Under the pieces are notes generated by a model. The model had not been told where the DNA came from, ran no database searches, and was given only the letters and a program-made list of their open reading frames with translations. Of a DNA stretch of 34,105 nt, positions 7,419 through 15,906 are shown in pieces. Both the position numbers and the translations under genes were made by a program. Source of the DNA: Pseudomonas defluvii (GTDB lineage Bacteria; Pseudomonadota; Gammaproteobacteria; Pseudomonadales; Pseudomonadaceae); contig NZ_MBPN01000055.1 of assembly GCF_001695625.1 (NCBI RefSeq), positions 1 to 34,105 of the forward strand, read 5' to 3'. How positions within the stretch are numbered: the first letter of the stretch is position 1; every line of letters starts with the position of its first letter.

Positions 7419-8453
7419 ATGAGCCGCGTTGGGATCACGAAAGAGGAGGTTCGCCAGGCGATTGCGCAACTCCGTAACCAGGGTTCCCCAGTTACTGTGC
7501 GTTCCATACAGGCCATCACAGGCGGCTCCTACTCGACAGTGCAGAGGTTCTGGAAGGATCTCCGCGACGAGGAAATCGAAATGCTGGGCGATGGCGGGCG
7601 CATCCAGACCGAGCTGCAGGCCTTGGTACACGCGCTTCACGACAAGATGAAAGAGAACTCCGAGCGGATCGTTCGTGAAGGCGAGCAGCGCTGCGAGGCG
7701 CAAATCAAGGAAATGGAGGAGGTCCTTGATGGCGAGCGAGTGGTGCACCAAGCCACCGTCGATCAGCTTGCGAAGACTGAAGGCACCCTTGCCGATCGCG
7801 AACGGCTGCTGGGCGAACTGACTGAGCGCTTGAACTCGGCCAACATTGAGTTGGGCCGCCTGGCCCAGGAGCTGACTGACACGCAACGTAACCTGGAGGT
7901 GGAGAAGCGCTCGACCAGCAAGCTAACCCACGACCTTCAAGCAGAGCGGGATGCTCATGAGCACTATCTCGCAGCCCTGAACGAGCAACGCCGGCAGGAG
8001 CAGGCGACTTTCGATAACGCGCTGACCTCTCTGCGCGAAGACAACCGCACCCTCTCGGCGGACAACATCCAACTGAGAGGGGAAATCCTGAGCCTGAATA
8101 AGCAACTGTCTGGCATGACCTCCCAGTTGACCGACCTGCAAGCGCAGAACAGGAAGTTGGCGCTTGAGGCTGACAGCGCGAAGGACAAGCTGCAGGTCGC
8201 AGAGCAATCACTCATGAACCTGAGGATCGAACTCGCCACGGTAAAAACTCAGCATTCGGAGGCCGAAAGGCAGCTTGAAAGCGCCGTCAAGGAGAGACGA
8301 GAGACCGAGGAGAAACTGGTGGAAGCAAAAGCCTCTGCTCGAACTCAGAACAGCGAGGTGAGACGCCTTTCCGCCCAGCTGGAGGGCATGAAGGCAGAGC
8401 TTTCCTCCCGCGTCCAATCCGCGGAAGAACGTGGTGCGGAAGGAAACACCTGA
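7419..8453 (+). CDS. kfrA: KfrA-like DNA-binding coiled-coil protein
   Basis: 344 residues. The N-terminal 60 residues form the KfrA-type helix-turn-helix domain (ITKEEVRQAIAQLRNQG...TGGSYSTVQRFWKDLRDEE). From about residue 70 to the end the protein is a nearly unbroken alpha-helical coiled coil rich in E, Q, R and L. KfrA proteins of IncP and related plasmids bind their own promoter and form filaments that assist plasmid stability and segregation. The gene sits upstream of the replication genes, a usual place. An AT-rich promoter with inverted repeats precedes it. Confidence 0.88.
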   Translation: MSRVGITKEEVRQAIAQLRNQGSPVTVRSIQAITGGSYSTVQRFWKDLRDEEIEMLGDGGRIQTELQALVHALHDKMKENSERIVREGEQRCEAQIKEMEEVLDGERVVHQATVDQLAKTEGTLADRERLLGELTERLNSANIELGRLAQELTDTQRNLEVEKRSTSKLTHDLQAERDAHEHYLAALNEQRRQEQATFDNALTSLREDNRTLSADNIQLRGEILSLNKQLSGMTSQLTDLQAQNRKLALEADSAKDKLQVAEQSLMNLRIELATVKTQHSEAERQLESAVKERRETEEKLVEAKASARTQNSEVRRLSAQLEGMKAELSSRVQSAEERGAEGNT

Positions 8454-8586
8454 GGACCTGGCAGATAGCCATCAGTAGGACTGACTGGCATCATTCGGCT
8501 CGGGCGTTATGGTCAACGGGGGCTCATAAACCGCCGTGGGCCGCCGATAACGCAGACAGGCGATCAACAAGTAAAGGATGATCTTG

Positions 8587-9786
8587 ATGCAACTTCGTGC
8601 AGCAGCCTCCGGTCTGCTTCTGGCCCTCCTGGCCGGCCAAACTGTGGCAGCAAGCTTTGACTGCTCCAAGGCCAGCAGCTTCCCCGAAAAAGAAATCTGC
8701 CGTGATGGCTACCTTTCCGGGTTGGACGATTGGTTAGCCAAATCCTATAGGACCGCTCTGGAGGTAAATCCTGACCAGTACGAGGCGGTCCGTCAGTCGC
8801 AGCGTGAATGGCTCGCTACAAGGGATGCATGTACTGACCAAAAGTGCCTCGACAAAACCATCGGCGCCCGCATACAGGCGCTTGATCAGTATGTGACGGC
8901 AGAGAGGGGTAAATCGGCATCGGCTTTAGCTCAGGCCCAGCTCATCAAGCGCCAGGAAGAGGAGGCCATCAGGCAGCGGCAAACTGAGGAGCGCCTGGCG
9001 GCTGAAGACGCAGCTCGACAGAAGCAGATCGAGAATCAGCGCCAGCAGGCGATCATCGAACTCCAGCAGCGCGCTCAGGCCGCCCAAGCGATCGAATCTC
9101 AACGGGCGCACCAGCAGGCACCAGCCCAAATCCCGCAGTACCAACCACCCCAACAGGTTGCGCAAGCTTCGAGTACAACCTCGTTCTCGCCGTCATACCG
9201 CGCGCCGGAGAAATCTCTGTGGCAGCAGTTCAAATCCAGCCCGGCCTGGAAGTACATGCTGCTGGCGGGTGCGCTTCTGACAGCTTGGGCGATGTGGAGG
9301 CACCATCAGGGGCAAGCAACCATCTACAACGACTATACGGATGCCGCAATCACGAACCTCTTGCCGGCTGCAGGCGTGGTGTTGGCCTTCTTGATGAACT
9401 GGCTCGAGCTCCCCCGTCAACTCGCAATGGTCGCAGGCCTAACGGGTTTCATGCTTGCATTGATGTTCGCGGTGTATGCGTCAGTGCGAACCAATCAGGG
9501 ATGGCTGAGCATCAGCCTGTCACTCATCGCCAAAATGACTCTGGTGTCAGTGTTCTATGCGGTGCTCGGCGCACTGGTGGCATCACTATTCGTAAGCACA
9601 AAGTACAAAGGGGAGTCCCAGGCTAGAGCGAATGCAAGGAATCGAAGGGAGAAGAAAGAAACGATGGCCATGATCGCCGCGCTCACTACTGCCTACACCT
9701 TCCTTTCGGCTTGGCTGTGCCGGCGGCAAGAGTTCATCCCAGTTTCTGAATGCCTAGCTTTTGACTCGACCGCAAGCGTTGCTTAA
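8587..9786 (+). CDS. LprI-like domain protein with coiled coil and four membrane helices
   Basis: 399 residues from the ATG at 8587 (an ATG at 8578 is possible but sits directly on the AAAGG site). It begins with a signal sequence (LLLALLAGQTVAA). An LprI/DUF1311-type domain follows with its paired cysteines (FDCSKA...EKEIC...DACTDQKC) to about residue 105, then a Q/E/R/A-rich helical stalk, then four hydrophobic helices in the second half. The LprI-type domain would be periplasmic. Its role on a plasmid is unknown; cell-envelope or entry-exclusion-like functions are guesses. Confidence 0.75.
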   Translation: MQLRAAASGLLLALLAGQTVAASFDCSKASSFPEKEICRDGYLSGLDDWLAKSYRTALEVNPDQYEAVRQSQREWLATRDACTDQKCLDKTIGARIQALDQYVTAERGKSASALAQAQLIKRQEEEAIRQRQTEERLAAEDAARQKQIENQRQQAIIELQQRAQAAQAIESQRAHQQAPAQIPQYQPPQQVAQASSTTSFSPSYRAPEKSLWQQFKSSPAWKYMLLAGALLTAWAMWRHHQGQATIYNDYTDAAITNLLPAAGVVLAFLMNWLELPRQLAMVAGLTGFMLALMFAVYASVRTNQGWLSISLSLIAKMTLVSVFYAVLGALVASLFVSTKYKGESQARANARNRREKKETMAMIAALTTAYTFLSAWLCRRQEFIPVSECLAFDSTASVA

Positions 9787-9796
9787 GTCATCCCCA

Positions 9797-9819
9797 TGAG
9801 GCGCGGTCACCGCGCCTCA
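9797..9819. terminator. Bidirectional terminator between the LprI-like gene and repA
   Basis: A perfect 10-bp stem (TGAGGCGCGG / CCGCGCCTCA) with a 3-base loop lies between two convergent genes. Its right arm includes the repA stop codon. Confidence 0.75.
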
Positions 9820-10908
9820 AGCTGATTCAGCCTCGGCAGCATCAATGTCTTCCGCATCCTCTAAGTCATCCCCTACAGCCGTAAGGATTTCCAGCTCAGA
9901 ACGGATGCGCACCTTCGCTCCGATCTTCAACCCTCGGACTATTTCGTCCCCGTCATCGTTCCTGGAGATGTCCCAACCAGGTTCAATCCAGGCCTTCGCC
10001 TGCCAGTCTTCGAATCGCTTTTTGAGATCCGACTTCACCCGCCGCTTGACCTTCTGATACTCGGATTTTGAACCACTGAACTCGTGGTACTTCTCAAGCC
10101 CGATAGGCCATACCCCATCTCTATGGGATGCGATGAAGGGCAAAAGCTTGGTCCCAAATCGATCCAATTGATCCATGATCTCAAAGGGCACCAGGGTGGT
10201 ATTCACACCATCGAAGAAAATTGCAGCGATCGGGTCAAGGTTAAGCAGTAGTCGCCCTGTCTTGTGGTTCTTTGCCTGGTTGGTCAAGAACCGCATGCTG
10301 ATATCGACCACCGTATCATCTGACTCAATTGCCGCCGCGATCTCCTTGATCTGATCTCCGTAGCGATTCTTGATGTACTCGAGAAAGAAGTCCCTATCAG
10401 GCAGTCCGAGCGGCGGTCGTGTGAGCAGGTTGTAGAGTCTCTTCAGAGCAGGCTTGCTTGAAATCCGCAGTTCGCCGCCGGCGAGGTCATCAAGAATCCT
10501 TCGGGCCTTTTTGAAGTTCGCACCGGAGTCGTCGAGCTTGAGCCAACGACAGACATCAGCCTGTTTGACTTTGACGGACTGGGTCAGTGACCTGCCGCGG
10601 GCCAGCACCATGATTCGGGCCAGGACGAGTTCGTGATCTGTAGACAGCGCCGGACCGCGGTACCAGATTGAGCCCGATCCCAAGGAGAAGATCTCTGTCC
10701 ATTCCTGGAAGAAGAGGCCTTTGGGAATCTTGCCCGCTGAGAAGAGGGCTGAACGGACGATGGGGTTGCTTTGCTCAAAGAAACGCTCATTCGTGAAAGG
10801 GAGAACGCCCTGACCTGATTCCAGATCGAACTTTGTTTGCAGCTTGAATCGCCTGTCATCTACAGCTACCTGCCGTACTTCTTCAGGTGTCAGCTTCAAC
10901 TCGGTCAT
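9817..10908 (-). CDS. repA: Plasmid replication initiator, TrfA-like
   Basis: 363 residues with the overall look of TrfA/RPA-type plasmid replication initiators: a winged-helix region (LTQSVKVKQADVCRWLKLDDSGANFKK), a following helical segment, a second winged-helix half (MDQLDRFGTKLLPFIASHRDG through KVKRRVKSDLKKRFEDW) and an acidic tail. Such proteins bind iterons and open the origin. The neighbouring 11-16 kb region is full of iteron-like repeats, which supports the call. The start at 10908 follows AGAGAT. An inverted repeat 70-95 bases upstream may be its operator. No second initiator gene was found in the window. Confidence 0.82.
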   Translation of the reverse strand: MTELKLTPEEVRQVAVDDRRFKLQTKFDLESGQGVLPFTNERFFEQSNPIVRSALFSAGKIPKGLFFQEWTEIFSLGSGSIWYRGPALSTDHELVLARIMVLARGRSLTQSVKVKQADVCRWLKLDDSGANFKKARRILDDLAGGELRISSKPALKRLYNLLTRPPLGLPDRDFFLEYIKNRYGDQIKEIAAAIESDDTVVDISMRFLTNQAKNHKTGRLLLNLDPIAAIFFDGVNTTLVPFEIMDQLDRFGTKLLPFIASHRDGVWPIGLEKYHEFSGSKSEYQKVKRRVKSDLKKRFEDWQAKAWIEPGWDISRNDDGDEIVRGLKIGAKVRIRSELEILTAVGDDLEDAEDIDAAEAESA

Positions 10909-10977
10909 GGCCTATCTCTCTTACTTTTCGCGTTTCGTCCGTCTCGACAAACCTGATGCAAAGGATATATTCCCTCA

Positions 10978-11003
10978 TCTTGATTTTTTAGTCCAAATCA
11001 AGA
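10978..11003. promoter_or_regulatory. Inverted repeat in the repA promoter region
   Basis: TCTTGATTT and AAATCAAGA form a perfect 9-bp inverted repeat with an 8-base spacer, 70-95 bases upstream of the repA start. On the repA strand, TTGGAC followed 18 bases later by GAATAT could be a sigma-70 promoter overlapping it. This looks like an operator for a dimeric protein, possibly RepA itself. Confidence 0.5.
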
Positions 11004-11050
11004 CCGTTTTCGCATAAGCCGTTCTGAGATCCGCTTTGGCGGTTCGGATC

Positions 11051-11084
11051 GCCGGAATCCTGTGAGCGCTCAGAGCATTCCGGC
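11051..11084. repeat. Head-to-head iteron pair next to the repA promoter
   Basis: Two copies of the 18-bp motif face each other and overlap by two bases: 11051-11068 in minus orientation and 11067-11084 in plus orientation. This is the only opposed pair in the large array and it is the copy nearest repA. In iteron plasmids, opposed iterons near rep often bind Rep dimers for autorepression. Confidence 0.65.
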
Positions 11085-12523
11085 TCGAAGAAGATCAACC
11101 CACTTGTTCGGCATCTCTCATACCGTACACAGGATTCCGGTCGCTAAAACCGAGCAAGGCTTTGCTGTATCCCATGAAAAACGGGGCGCTCACAAGAATC
11201 CGGTTACCGTGGCAATAGGTTCGGAGCTCGAGCGCTCACCAGATTCCGGCCGGGAGGATGAGCGCTCTTTCACGCACCGCTCAGGAAATTCCGGTCCATT
11301 CTGCGTAGTGCCGATCACCGACCATGCCTCCAGGGCAGGAAATACGGGCCGCTCACCAAATTCCGGCCGGAATATCGGACCTGGTCTTCCACTGAAAACC
11401 CTGCCCCGTAAATCCGCGGAACGCGCTGATGTGGTCTTCCCCGGCTGGATCGATGCCCCACGAGGAGAAAACCGGGCGGGCAGTCCGTACACAGAATTCC
11501 GGTCACCCTCTGCCTCCCTAGCCGGCGCGCTGCCGGGCGCTCACCAGAATCCGGAGTTGAACGGTGTAGCGTCCAGCGGGACGCTGCGCTCATGAAATTC
11601 CGGTGTTCAGACCTCTATCTCTCAATCGCACTCCAGCTCTTGCCCCCATGCTTTACACAGTTGCAAAGCCCCGGGGGAGTAGGTGTACACCAGATTCCGG
11701 TTCACCCTAGAGCAGTCATTGAGCCTTGCGCTCACGATATTCCGGCCTATCCACCTCGAGGATTGGCATGCGCTGGGTACCGCTCACGAGAATCCGGTCT
11801 TCCTGAAGGGTAACCACCGTCAAAGCCAGTTGCCGCTCAAAGGAATCCGGTACCAGAAAAGCAAGCCCTGGACAGACGTCATCAAGGCCGCCCCTCGGCG
11901 CGTTTCCCAGCTCACGGAATTCCGGCAAATTCAGCATGCGGGCCTGGTCGTGATCGTAATCGCTTCTTCCTGGTCACCGGAGACTATGATGGGGCTGGGC
12001 TATTGCGCCAGCCGCGCGCCCCATGACTCTGGCGTCGACGCTGGAAGTTGCGGCTCAGGGATGTGGGCAAGGCCCATCCGCTGTTGCTAGCCCCCGTACC
12101 ACTCATAAGGCTGCCAAGGTTGGCCAGCTCGAGCAGCCCCGAGACCGATTCAATCTTGTGCGAGTGCCTTGTTGTGCCCGCTCACTAAAATCCGGTCGAT
12201 CTGCGCATCGCCAAGTCCGACTGGCAGAGCCTGCGTCGGACTTGGCGTACACGAAATTCCGGTTGGTCTCGATGTGCATTTTGCCGCAGGCCGGCTAGAT
12301 TCCCGGGCGCTCGCAAGATTCCGGTCCCCGCTCCACCCTCATTGCCTCCCTTGGCGCTCAGGAGATTCCGGTTCGAGGAGCTAATAGCCGCGGGTAGGGG
12401 CGTTTGGGGAAGCGCTCAGAGAAATCCGGTCTCGCATTAGCCGTATTCCAGACCTGAACGCCCTCCCGCTCAACAAATTCCGGTTCAGAAGGGGATTTAC
12501 CCGTACGCTCACAGCATTCCGGT
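11067..12523 (+). repeat. Array of 21 widely spaced iterons
   Basis: Twenty-one 18-bp copies of CG(CT/TA)CANNNNATTCCGGT, with some AATCCGG variants, all in plus orientation. They start at 11067, 11124, 11187, 11233, 11278, 11350, 11486, 11538, 11587, 11684, 11729, 11781, 11834, 11909, 12179, 12246, 12308, 12355, 12413, 12467 and 12506. Spacing is irregular (39-136 bases, one gap of 270), while the DNA between copies looks unrelated. The frames open across it merely translate the repeats. No gene is supported between 10909 and 13005. Compared with the tight arrays at the origins, this resembles a control or incompatibility locus such as P1 incA, but it is much longer. Confidence 0.85.
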
Positions 12524-12540
12524 CGTTAGCCAGGCGTGAC

Positions 12541-12698
12541 TCATGCTGTCAGTAAAAGGTAACCATATACAGGTGTAAGCCACTGTATTTAAAGCCGATT
12601 TACTGATGCTTCGGTAAAGTAAAGCAGTTGCCATGCACAGGTTGCACACAGCTTAGACACAGGTTATCCAGAAATTAATGGCTAGTTATCAACAGGAG
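12541..12698 (-). other. AT-rich opening region and DnaA-like boxes, origin A
   Basis: A stretch lower in GC than its surroundings lies between the wide iteron array and the tight array. It has DnaA-like boxes TTATCCAGA (12664-12672) and TTATCAACA (12686-12694), each one base from TTATCCACA, plus several ACAGGT repeats. Its right part is similar, in reverse complement, to the sequence after the tight array at 16158. This is the likely DNA-unwinding element of origin A. Confidence 0.65.
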
Positions 12699-12840
12699 AC
12701 CGGATTCCGGTGTACGCCACCGGAATCCCCTGAGCGCGACCGGAATCTTGCGTGCATCAACCGGAGTCCTCTGAGCGCTGACCGGAGCCTCGTGTACGGC
12801 TACCGGATCAGGCTGTACGGGTCCCGGAATCCGGTGTACG
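12699..12840 (-). repeat. Seven tandem iterons, origin A
   Basis: Seven copies of the 18-bp motif in minus orientation start at 12699, 12719, 12739, 12760, 12781, 12802 and 12823, a period of 20-21 bp or two helical turns. Both 5' variants occur (TGAGCG and TGTACG when read on the plus strand); the third copy is the most degenerate. The constant helical phase is typical of a Rep-binding array in an iteron origin. Confidence 0.85.
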
Positions 12841-12876
12841 GCGTCAAAGTAGCCTACGGTAGACAGGGCTTGGGGT

Positions 12877-12946
12877 GCAGCCATCTGTCCACACCCTATA
12901 ACCCCAATCGGTAACCCCAAGAAAGATAACCCTGTTCTCTAACCCG
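12877..12946 (-). repeat. TAACCCC repeat block with DnaA-like box, origin A
   Basis: TAACCCC or a one-base variant occurs at 12899, 12912, 12927 and 12940, spaced 13-15 bp, next to CTGTCCACA at 12885, a weak DnaA-like box. The 29 bases at 12877-12905 match the reverse complement of 15950-15978 at 27 of 29 positions. The block lies 36 bp beyond the iterons. Confidence 0.7.
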
Positions 12947-13005
12947 GAAGGTAAGCCGATCGCAGGCTAATCCCTGTTGTTGCTTGCGCTAACCCGCCCG
13001 CTGGA

Positions 13006-14394
13006 TCAGCGCTTGACCGTCAGGCCTTCAACTTCAGCCGCACGCTGATCGTCCAGCGAGTTGTAGTAGATGTCCTGAGTCGTGCTCATCGACTTGTGCC
13101 GGAGATCGGCCTGAAGGTTTTTTGCATCACGATGAGGAGCATCAAAGGTCGCCCCTGTGTGACGAAGCCAATGCAGGGTGGCAACCCGTAGGTCGTCAAC
13201 TTCACAATCCGATCGTCCCTCCTCATGCATTCGCTTCAGAGCCCGATCAAAGACCTCCTGGACAATGTTCCGCACCTGGCGATCACTCAATCCTGGGGCA
13301 CCATTCAACTTTGTGAGGAGAGGGGCCTGCTCTCCCTTCAGTGGCAGGGGCGTGAGATTACGGCTCTGACGGTACCGCTTCAGGTACTTGAGGTAGTCAG
13401 GCTTCACTGCAATGCGCGCTTCTACGTTCCCTTTACCAACCACCTCGTACCACCAAGTTTCATCCTCCTTGACGAACGAACCCATCGTTGGAGTCCAGAG
13501 CTGATTACCTACCAGGTCCGAGACTCGTAGGTACATAGAGAACAGAGAAGAGACAATGAACAACGTGCGCTCATGAGATTCCGGTGCTTCGTTAGCCATG
13601 AGCTCCGCGGTCTCGATCACGAAGTCCCACTGCAGCTGGGTAAGGGATTTCCCGCCACTTCGTTTGGCTGTGGTCCTGATCCAACGACTTTTGCCCTTGA
13701 TCGCCTTGAAGGGGTTTCCTTGAGCCAGGTCCTCCTGAGTCAAAAATTCGAAGAACGAACTACAGATGGAAAAGACCTGCCGGATACTGCCCTGAGCCAT
13801 TTTGTAACCAGACACCCCCAACTCCTCGCCGGCTTCCTTGGCTCTCTTTCGATCACTTTTCGAAATCTTGATGCCGAAGGGGCGCCAGGCAGGGTTCGGT
13901 TCGTAGACGCCCCCCCTTGGGAGGAACCTCTGGCGTACAGCATCTCCCACCCAGCTCGCGGGCGGAGCCACGTTGAAATCCATGAATCTCTCAGCGTCAG
14001 ACCGGCGCAAGTCCAGAATCGATTTCCCTGCGATGATCCAGGACCACAACAGGATGCGCTCTACCTGCGTGCGATAGGCCTTAAACGTGGTTGCTTGGCC
14101 GCTATAGGACTTCAAAAACGCTCGAGCATGGGCGAGGTCATTTGCTGCCGGAATATGGGGAGCGAAAACCTTTAGGAACTCCTCAATCGCCGGCCGCTCT
14201 GCAACGTACTCAGCAGCCGAAGACGAGAGAAAGGTTTCGTAGGTATCAAACAGTGGGGAAGGGCGGGCGCCACTGTTGGGTGTTTTTGCTGGAGCTGGCA
14301 AGCGGACCTCGGAGCAATAGAAAGCGAATACCCCAAGGTTAACCGCGTTGCTTCGTAGCACAAGCCAAGATTGCCCTTGAAGCGCCCAGATCAT
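13006..14394 (-). CDS. Tyrosine recombinase/integrase between the two origins
   Basis: 462 residues. The C-terminal catalytic domain shows the tyrosine-recombinase set: Arg290 (MYLRVSDL), Lys321 (VVGKG), His408 and Arg411 (HWLRH), His433 (DLRHKS) and Tyr443 or Tyr444 (DIYYNS). A SAM-like core-binding region lies at about residues 50-140. The annotated ATG at 14394 lies directly beside an iteron at 14399; a TTG at 14299-14301 with GAGG upstream is a plausible alternative start. It may resolve multimers or dimers, act on a target lying between the origins, or invert DNA. An iteron (13568) and a weaker one (14147) lie inside the coding sequence. Confidence 0.88.
   Translation of the reverse strand: MIWALQGQSWLVLRSNAVNLGVFAFYCSEVRLPAPAKTPNSGARPSPLFDTYETFLSSSAAEYVAERPAIEEFLKVFAPHIPAANDLAHARAFLKSYSGQATTFKAYRTQVERILLWSWIIAGKSILDLRRSDAERFMDFNVAPPASWVGDAVRQRFLPRGGVYEPNPAWRPFGIKISKSDRKRAKEAGEELGVSGYKMAQGSIRQVFSICSSFFEFLTQEDLAQGNPFKAIKGKSRWIRTTAKRSGGKSLTQLQWDFVIETAELMANEAPESHERTLFIVSSLFSMYLRVSDLVGNQLWTPTMGSFVKEDETWWYEVVGKGNVEARIAVKPDYLKYLKRYRQSRNLTPLPLKGEQAPLLTKLNGAPGLSDRQVRNIVQEVFDRALKRMHEEGRSDCEVDDLRVATLHWLRHTGATFDAPHRDAKNLQADLRHKSMSTTQDIYYNSLDDQRAAEVEGLTVKR
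13568..13585 (+). repeat. Iteron-like site inside the recombinase gene
   Basis: CGCTCATGAGATTCCGGT matches the consensus fully. On the coding strand it encodes PESHER within the recombinase. Confidence 0.6.
14147..14164 (-). repeat. Degenerate iteron-like site inside the recombinase gene
   Basis: GCCGGAATATGGGGAGCG on the plus strand agrees with the reversed consensus except for the first base and one base of the TGAGCG half. It may be a decayed site or chance. Confidence 0.3.
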
Positions 14395-14398
14395 GGGG

Positions 14399-14416
14399 CG
14401 CTCAGGAAATTCCGGT
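14399..14416 (+). repeat. Iteron-like site at the start of the recombinase gene
   Basis: CGCTCAGGAAATTCCGGT is a full match and lies between the pilD stop (14432) and the recombinase start (14394), where the ribosome-binding site would be. Rep binding here could affect recombinase expression. Confidence 0.65.
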
Positions 14417-14431
14417 CCCGGATTTCACCGT

Positions 14432-15277
14432 TTACCGGTACAAAAGCCAATGATTGATTTCACTGCCGAAAACCAGGGTGATCACCCCACCTACGATCAG
14501 ACCAGGACCAAACGGCAGATAGCGGTCCTTTCGGCCGAGTCTGATCGCCATCCCCACAGCAGCAGTGGTCACGCTGGCGATCAGCAAAGTCGCGGGCAGC
14601 ACTTGCCACCCCCCCCAGGCACCAAAGAGTGCAAACAGCTTGTAATCACCTTGGCCCAGGCCCTCGACACCGCGGACGACGTAGAAGAGCTTACCTATCG
14701 TCCAGAACGTCATATATCCCACCACCGCCCCTGCAACCGCGTCGTGCAACGACGCGAATACGCCGAAATAGTTCGCAACCAGACCGAGCCAAAGGGCTGG
14801 AAGTGTAATCGCATCTGGGAGCAGCATGACCTTTAGGTCGATCAGGCAAAGGGCTATGAGCATCCACAGCAGCACTATTGCGGCACAAGCAGCAGGAGTT
14901 ACACCGTAGTGCCAGGCCAGCGACGCGGAGAGGAGGACGGTCGCCAACTCAACGGCAGGATAAGTGATGCTGATCTTGGTGCCACAGCCTGAGCATTTGC
15001 CGCGTAACGCGATGTAGCTCACCACTGGGAGGTTTTCCCAGGGGCGGATCTTGTGCCCGCAATTGGGACAAGCAGAGGAGGGCGACGACAGGGTGAACCG
15101 GCCAACTGGTTCGCTTGAGGGTAGGCCCAGGCATTCCTGAGCCTCAATTGTCCAGGCGCGTTCCAGCATGATCGGCAGCCGGTAGGCCACGACGTTGAGG
15201 AAACTCCCAACCATGAGGCTCACAAGCGCAACGATGCCAATGAAGAGTTCTTGGTCTGCTTGGAGTATTTCAATCAC
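14432..15277 (-). CDS. pilD: Prepilin peptidase and N-methyltransferase, PilD-like
   Basis: 281-residue membrane protein that cleaves class III prepilin leaders and methylates the new N-terminus. The two catalytic aspartates are visible: Asp147 (LIDLK) and Asp211 (GLGQGDYK). Two zinc-binding CxxC pairs (C70/C73 and C95/C98) lie in the cytoplasmic methyltransferase loop. About eight hydrophobic helices span the protein, and the length is complete. It starts with GTG, overlapping the TGA of the response-regulator gene, so the two are translationally coupled. It is the likely processing enzyme for the PilV-like prepilin at the window start. Confidence 0.93.
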   Translation of the reverse strand: MIEILQADQELFIGIVALVSLMVGSFLNVVAYRLPIMLERAWTIEAQECLGLPSSEPVGRFTLSSPSSACPNCGHKIRPWENLPVVSYIALRGKCSGCGTKISITYPAVELATVLLSASLAWHYGVTPAACAAIVLLWMLIALCLIDLKVMLLPDAITLPALWLGLVANYFGVFASLHDAVAGAVVGYMTFWTIGKLFYVVRGVEGLGQGDYKLFALFGAWGGWQVLPATLLIASVTTAAVGMAIRLGRKDRYLPFGPGLIVGGVITLVFGSEINHWLLYR

Positions 15278-15678
15278 GCTATGACAGACTCCCAGCCTTT
15301 GGGGATGAAGCCAGGGACGTAGCGGCGAAGGGACTCCATCATTTTGTCGAGAGTAGCTGGCTTCACGATGTAGCCGGCCGCACCAGCTTCGACTGCCAGA
15401 CGCTTGTCTTCCTCAGCGGCCTTGCTCGAGAGAACGATGATCGGCGTGATGCTGAGTTCGCCATGGCCCGAGCGGAGCTCACGAATATGGGAAAGGCCGT
15501 TGTGCCATTCGCCCAGGTACAAATCCATGAAAATGACGTCGGGATTGAACGACGGCACCACCTGCAGGAGCTCCTGCAGGGTACCCACCACTTTGACTTC
15601 ATCGAACAGTTGATCCGCGCATTTCTGGGATACGTAGGCGTCGGTGCGAGAGTCGTCGACAATCAGGGCCTTGGACAT
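15274..15678 (-). CDS. Single-domain response regulator, PilG/CheY-like
   Basis: 134 residues, a receiver domain only: Asp8-Asp9 (IVDDS), phospho-acceptor Asp52 (FMDLYL), Ser84 (VLSSK) and Lys106 (IVKPA). There is no output domain, so it would act by protein contact, like PilG/PilH or CheY in twitching or chemotaxis systems. The start at 15678 follows GGAAGA; a longer open frame to 15879 is unlikely. It is the first gene of a minus-strand run with pilD and the recombinase. No histidine kinase is in the window. Confidence 0.88.
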   Translation of the reverse strand: MSKALIVDDSRTDAYVSQKCADQLFDEVKVVGTLQELLQVVPSFNPDVIFMDLYLGEWHNGLSHIRELRSGHGELSITPIIVLSSKAAEEDKRLAVEAGAAGYIVKPATLDKMMESLRRYVPGFIPKGWESVIA

Positions 15679-15906
15679 AGTGATCTTCCGTTTGTTGTGA
15701 ATGCTGGAAACCCATATCGAGCATGATCCAGCGGGCAAGGTCAGCCTATCGACGTCCATGGCCAGGTCAAACCAAAACAGGGGGCCGGATTGCGGTGGCC
15801 AGGGTAGGGAGCGATGAGCACCTGCAGTCAAACCAGGATGACGCTTTCCAGATGCTGGCGGGTTAGCTGCAAGCAACATCGGGGTGCGATGCTCGGTTTA
15901 AGTAGT

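Noticed and set aside
7332..7886. A 184-codon minus-strand frame opposite kfrA
   Set aside because: Shadow of the coiled-coil gene; its composition is antisense-like.
11062..11595. A 177-codon open frame across the loose iteron array
   Set aside because: Its peptide only repeats translations of the iterons (such as SPNSGR and VHRIPV), has no ribosome-binding site and resembles no protein.
11051..12523. CRISPR array interpretation of the spaced repeats
   Set aside because: The repeats are short (18 bp) with variable inner bases, spacing is irregular, there are no cas genes, and the motif is shared with tight origin arrays.
13006..14394. The tyrosine recombinase as the Rci of the pilV site
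   Set aside because: It is 13 kb away, longer than Rci, and sits between the origins; no sfx-like sites are near it.
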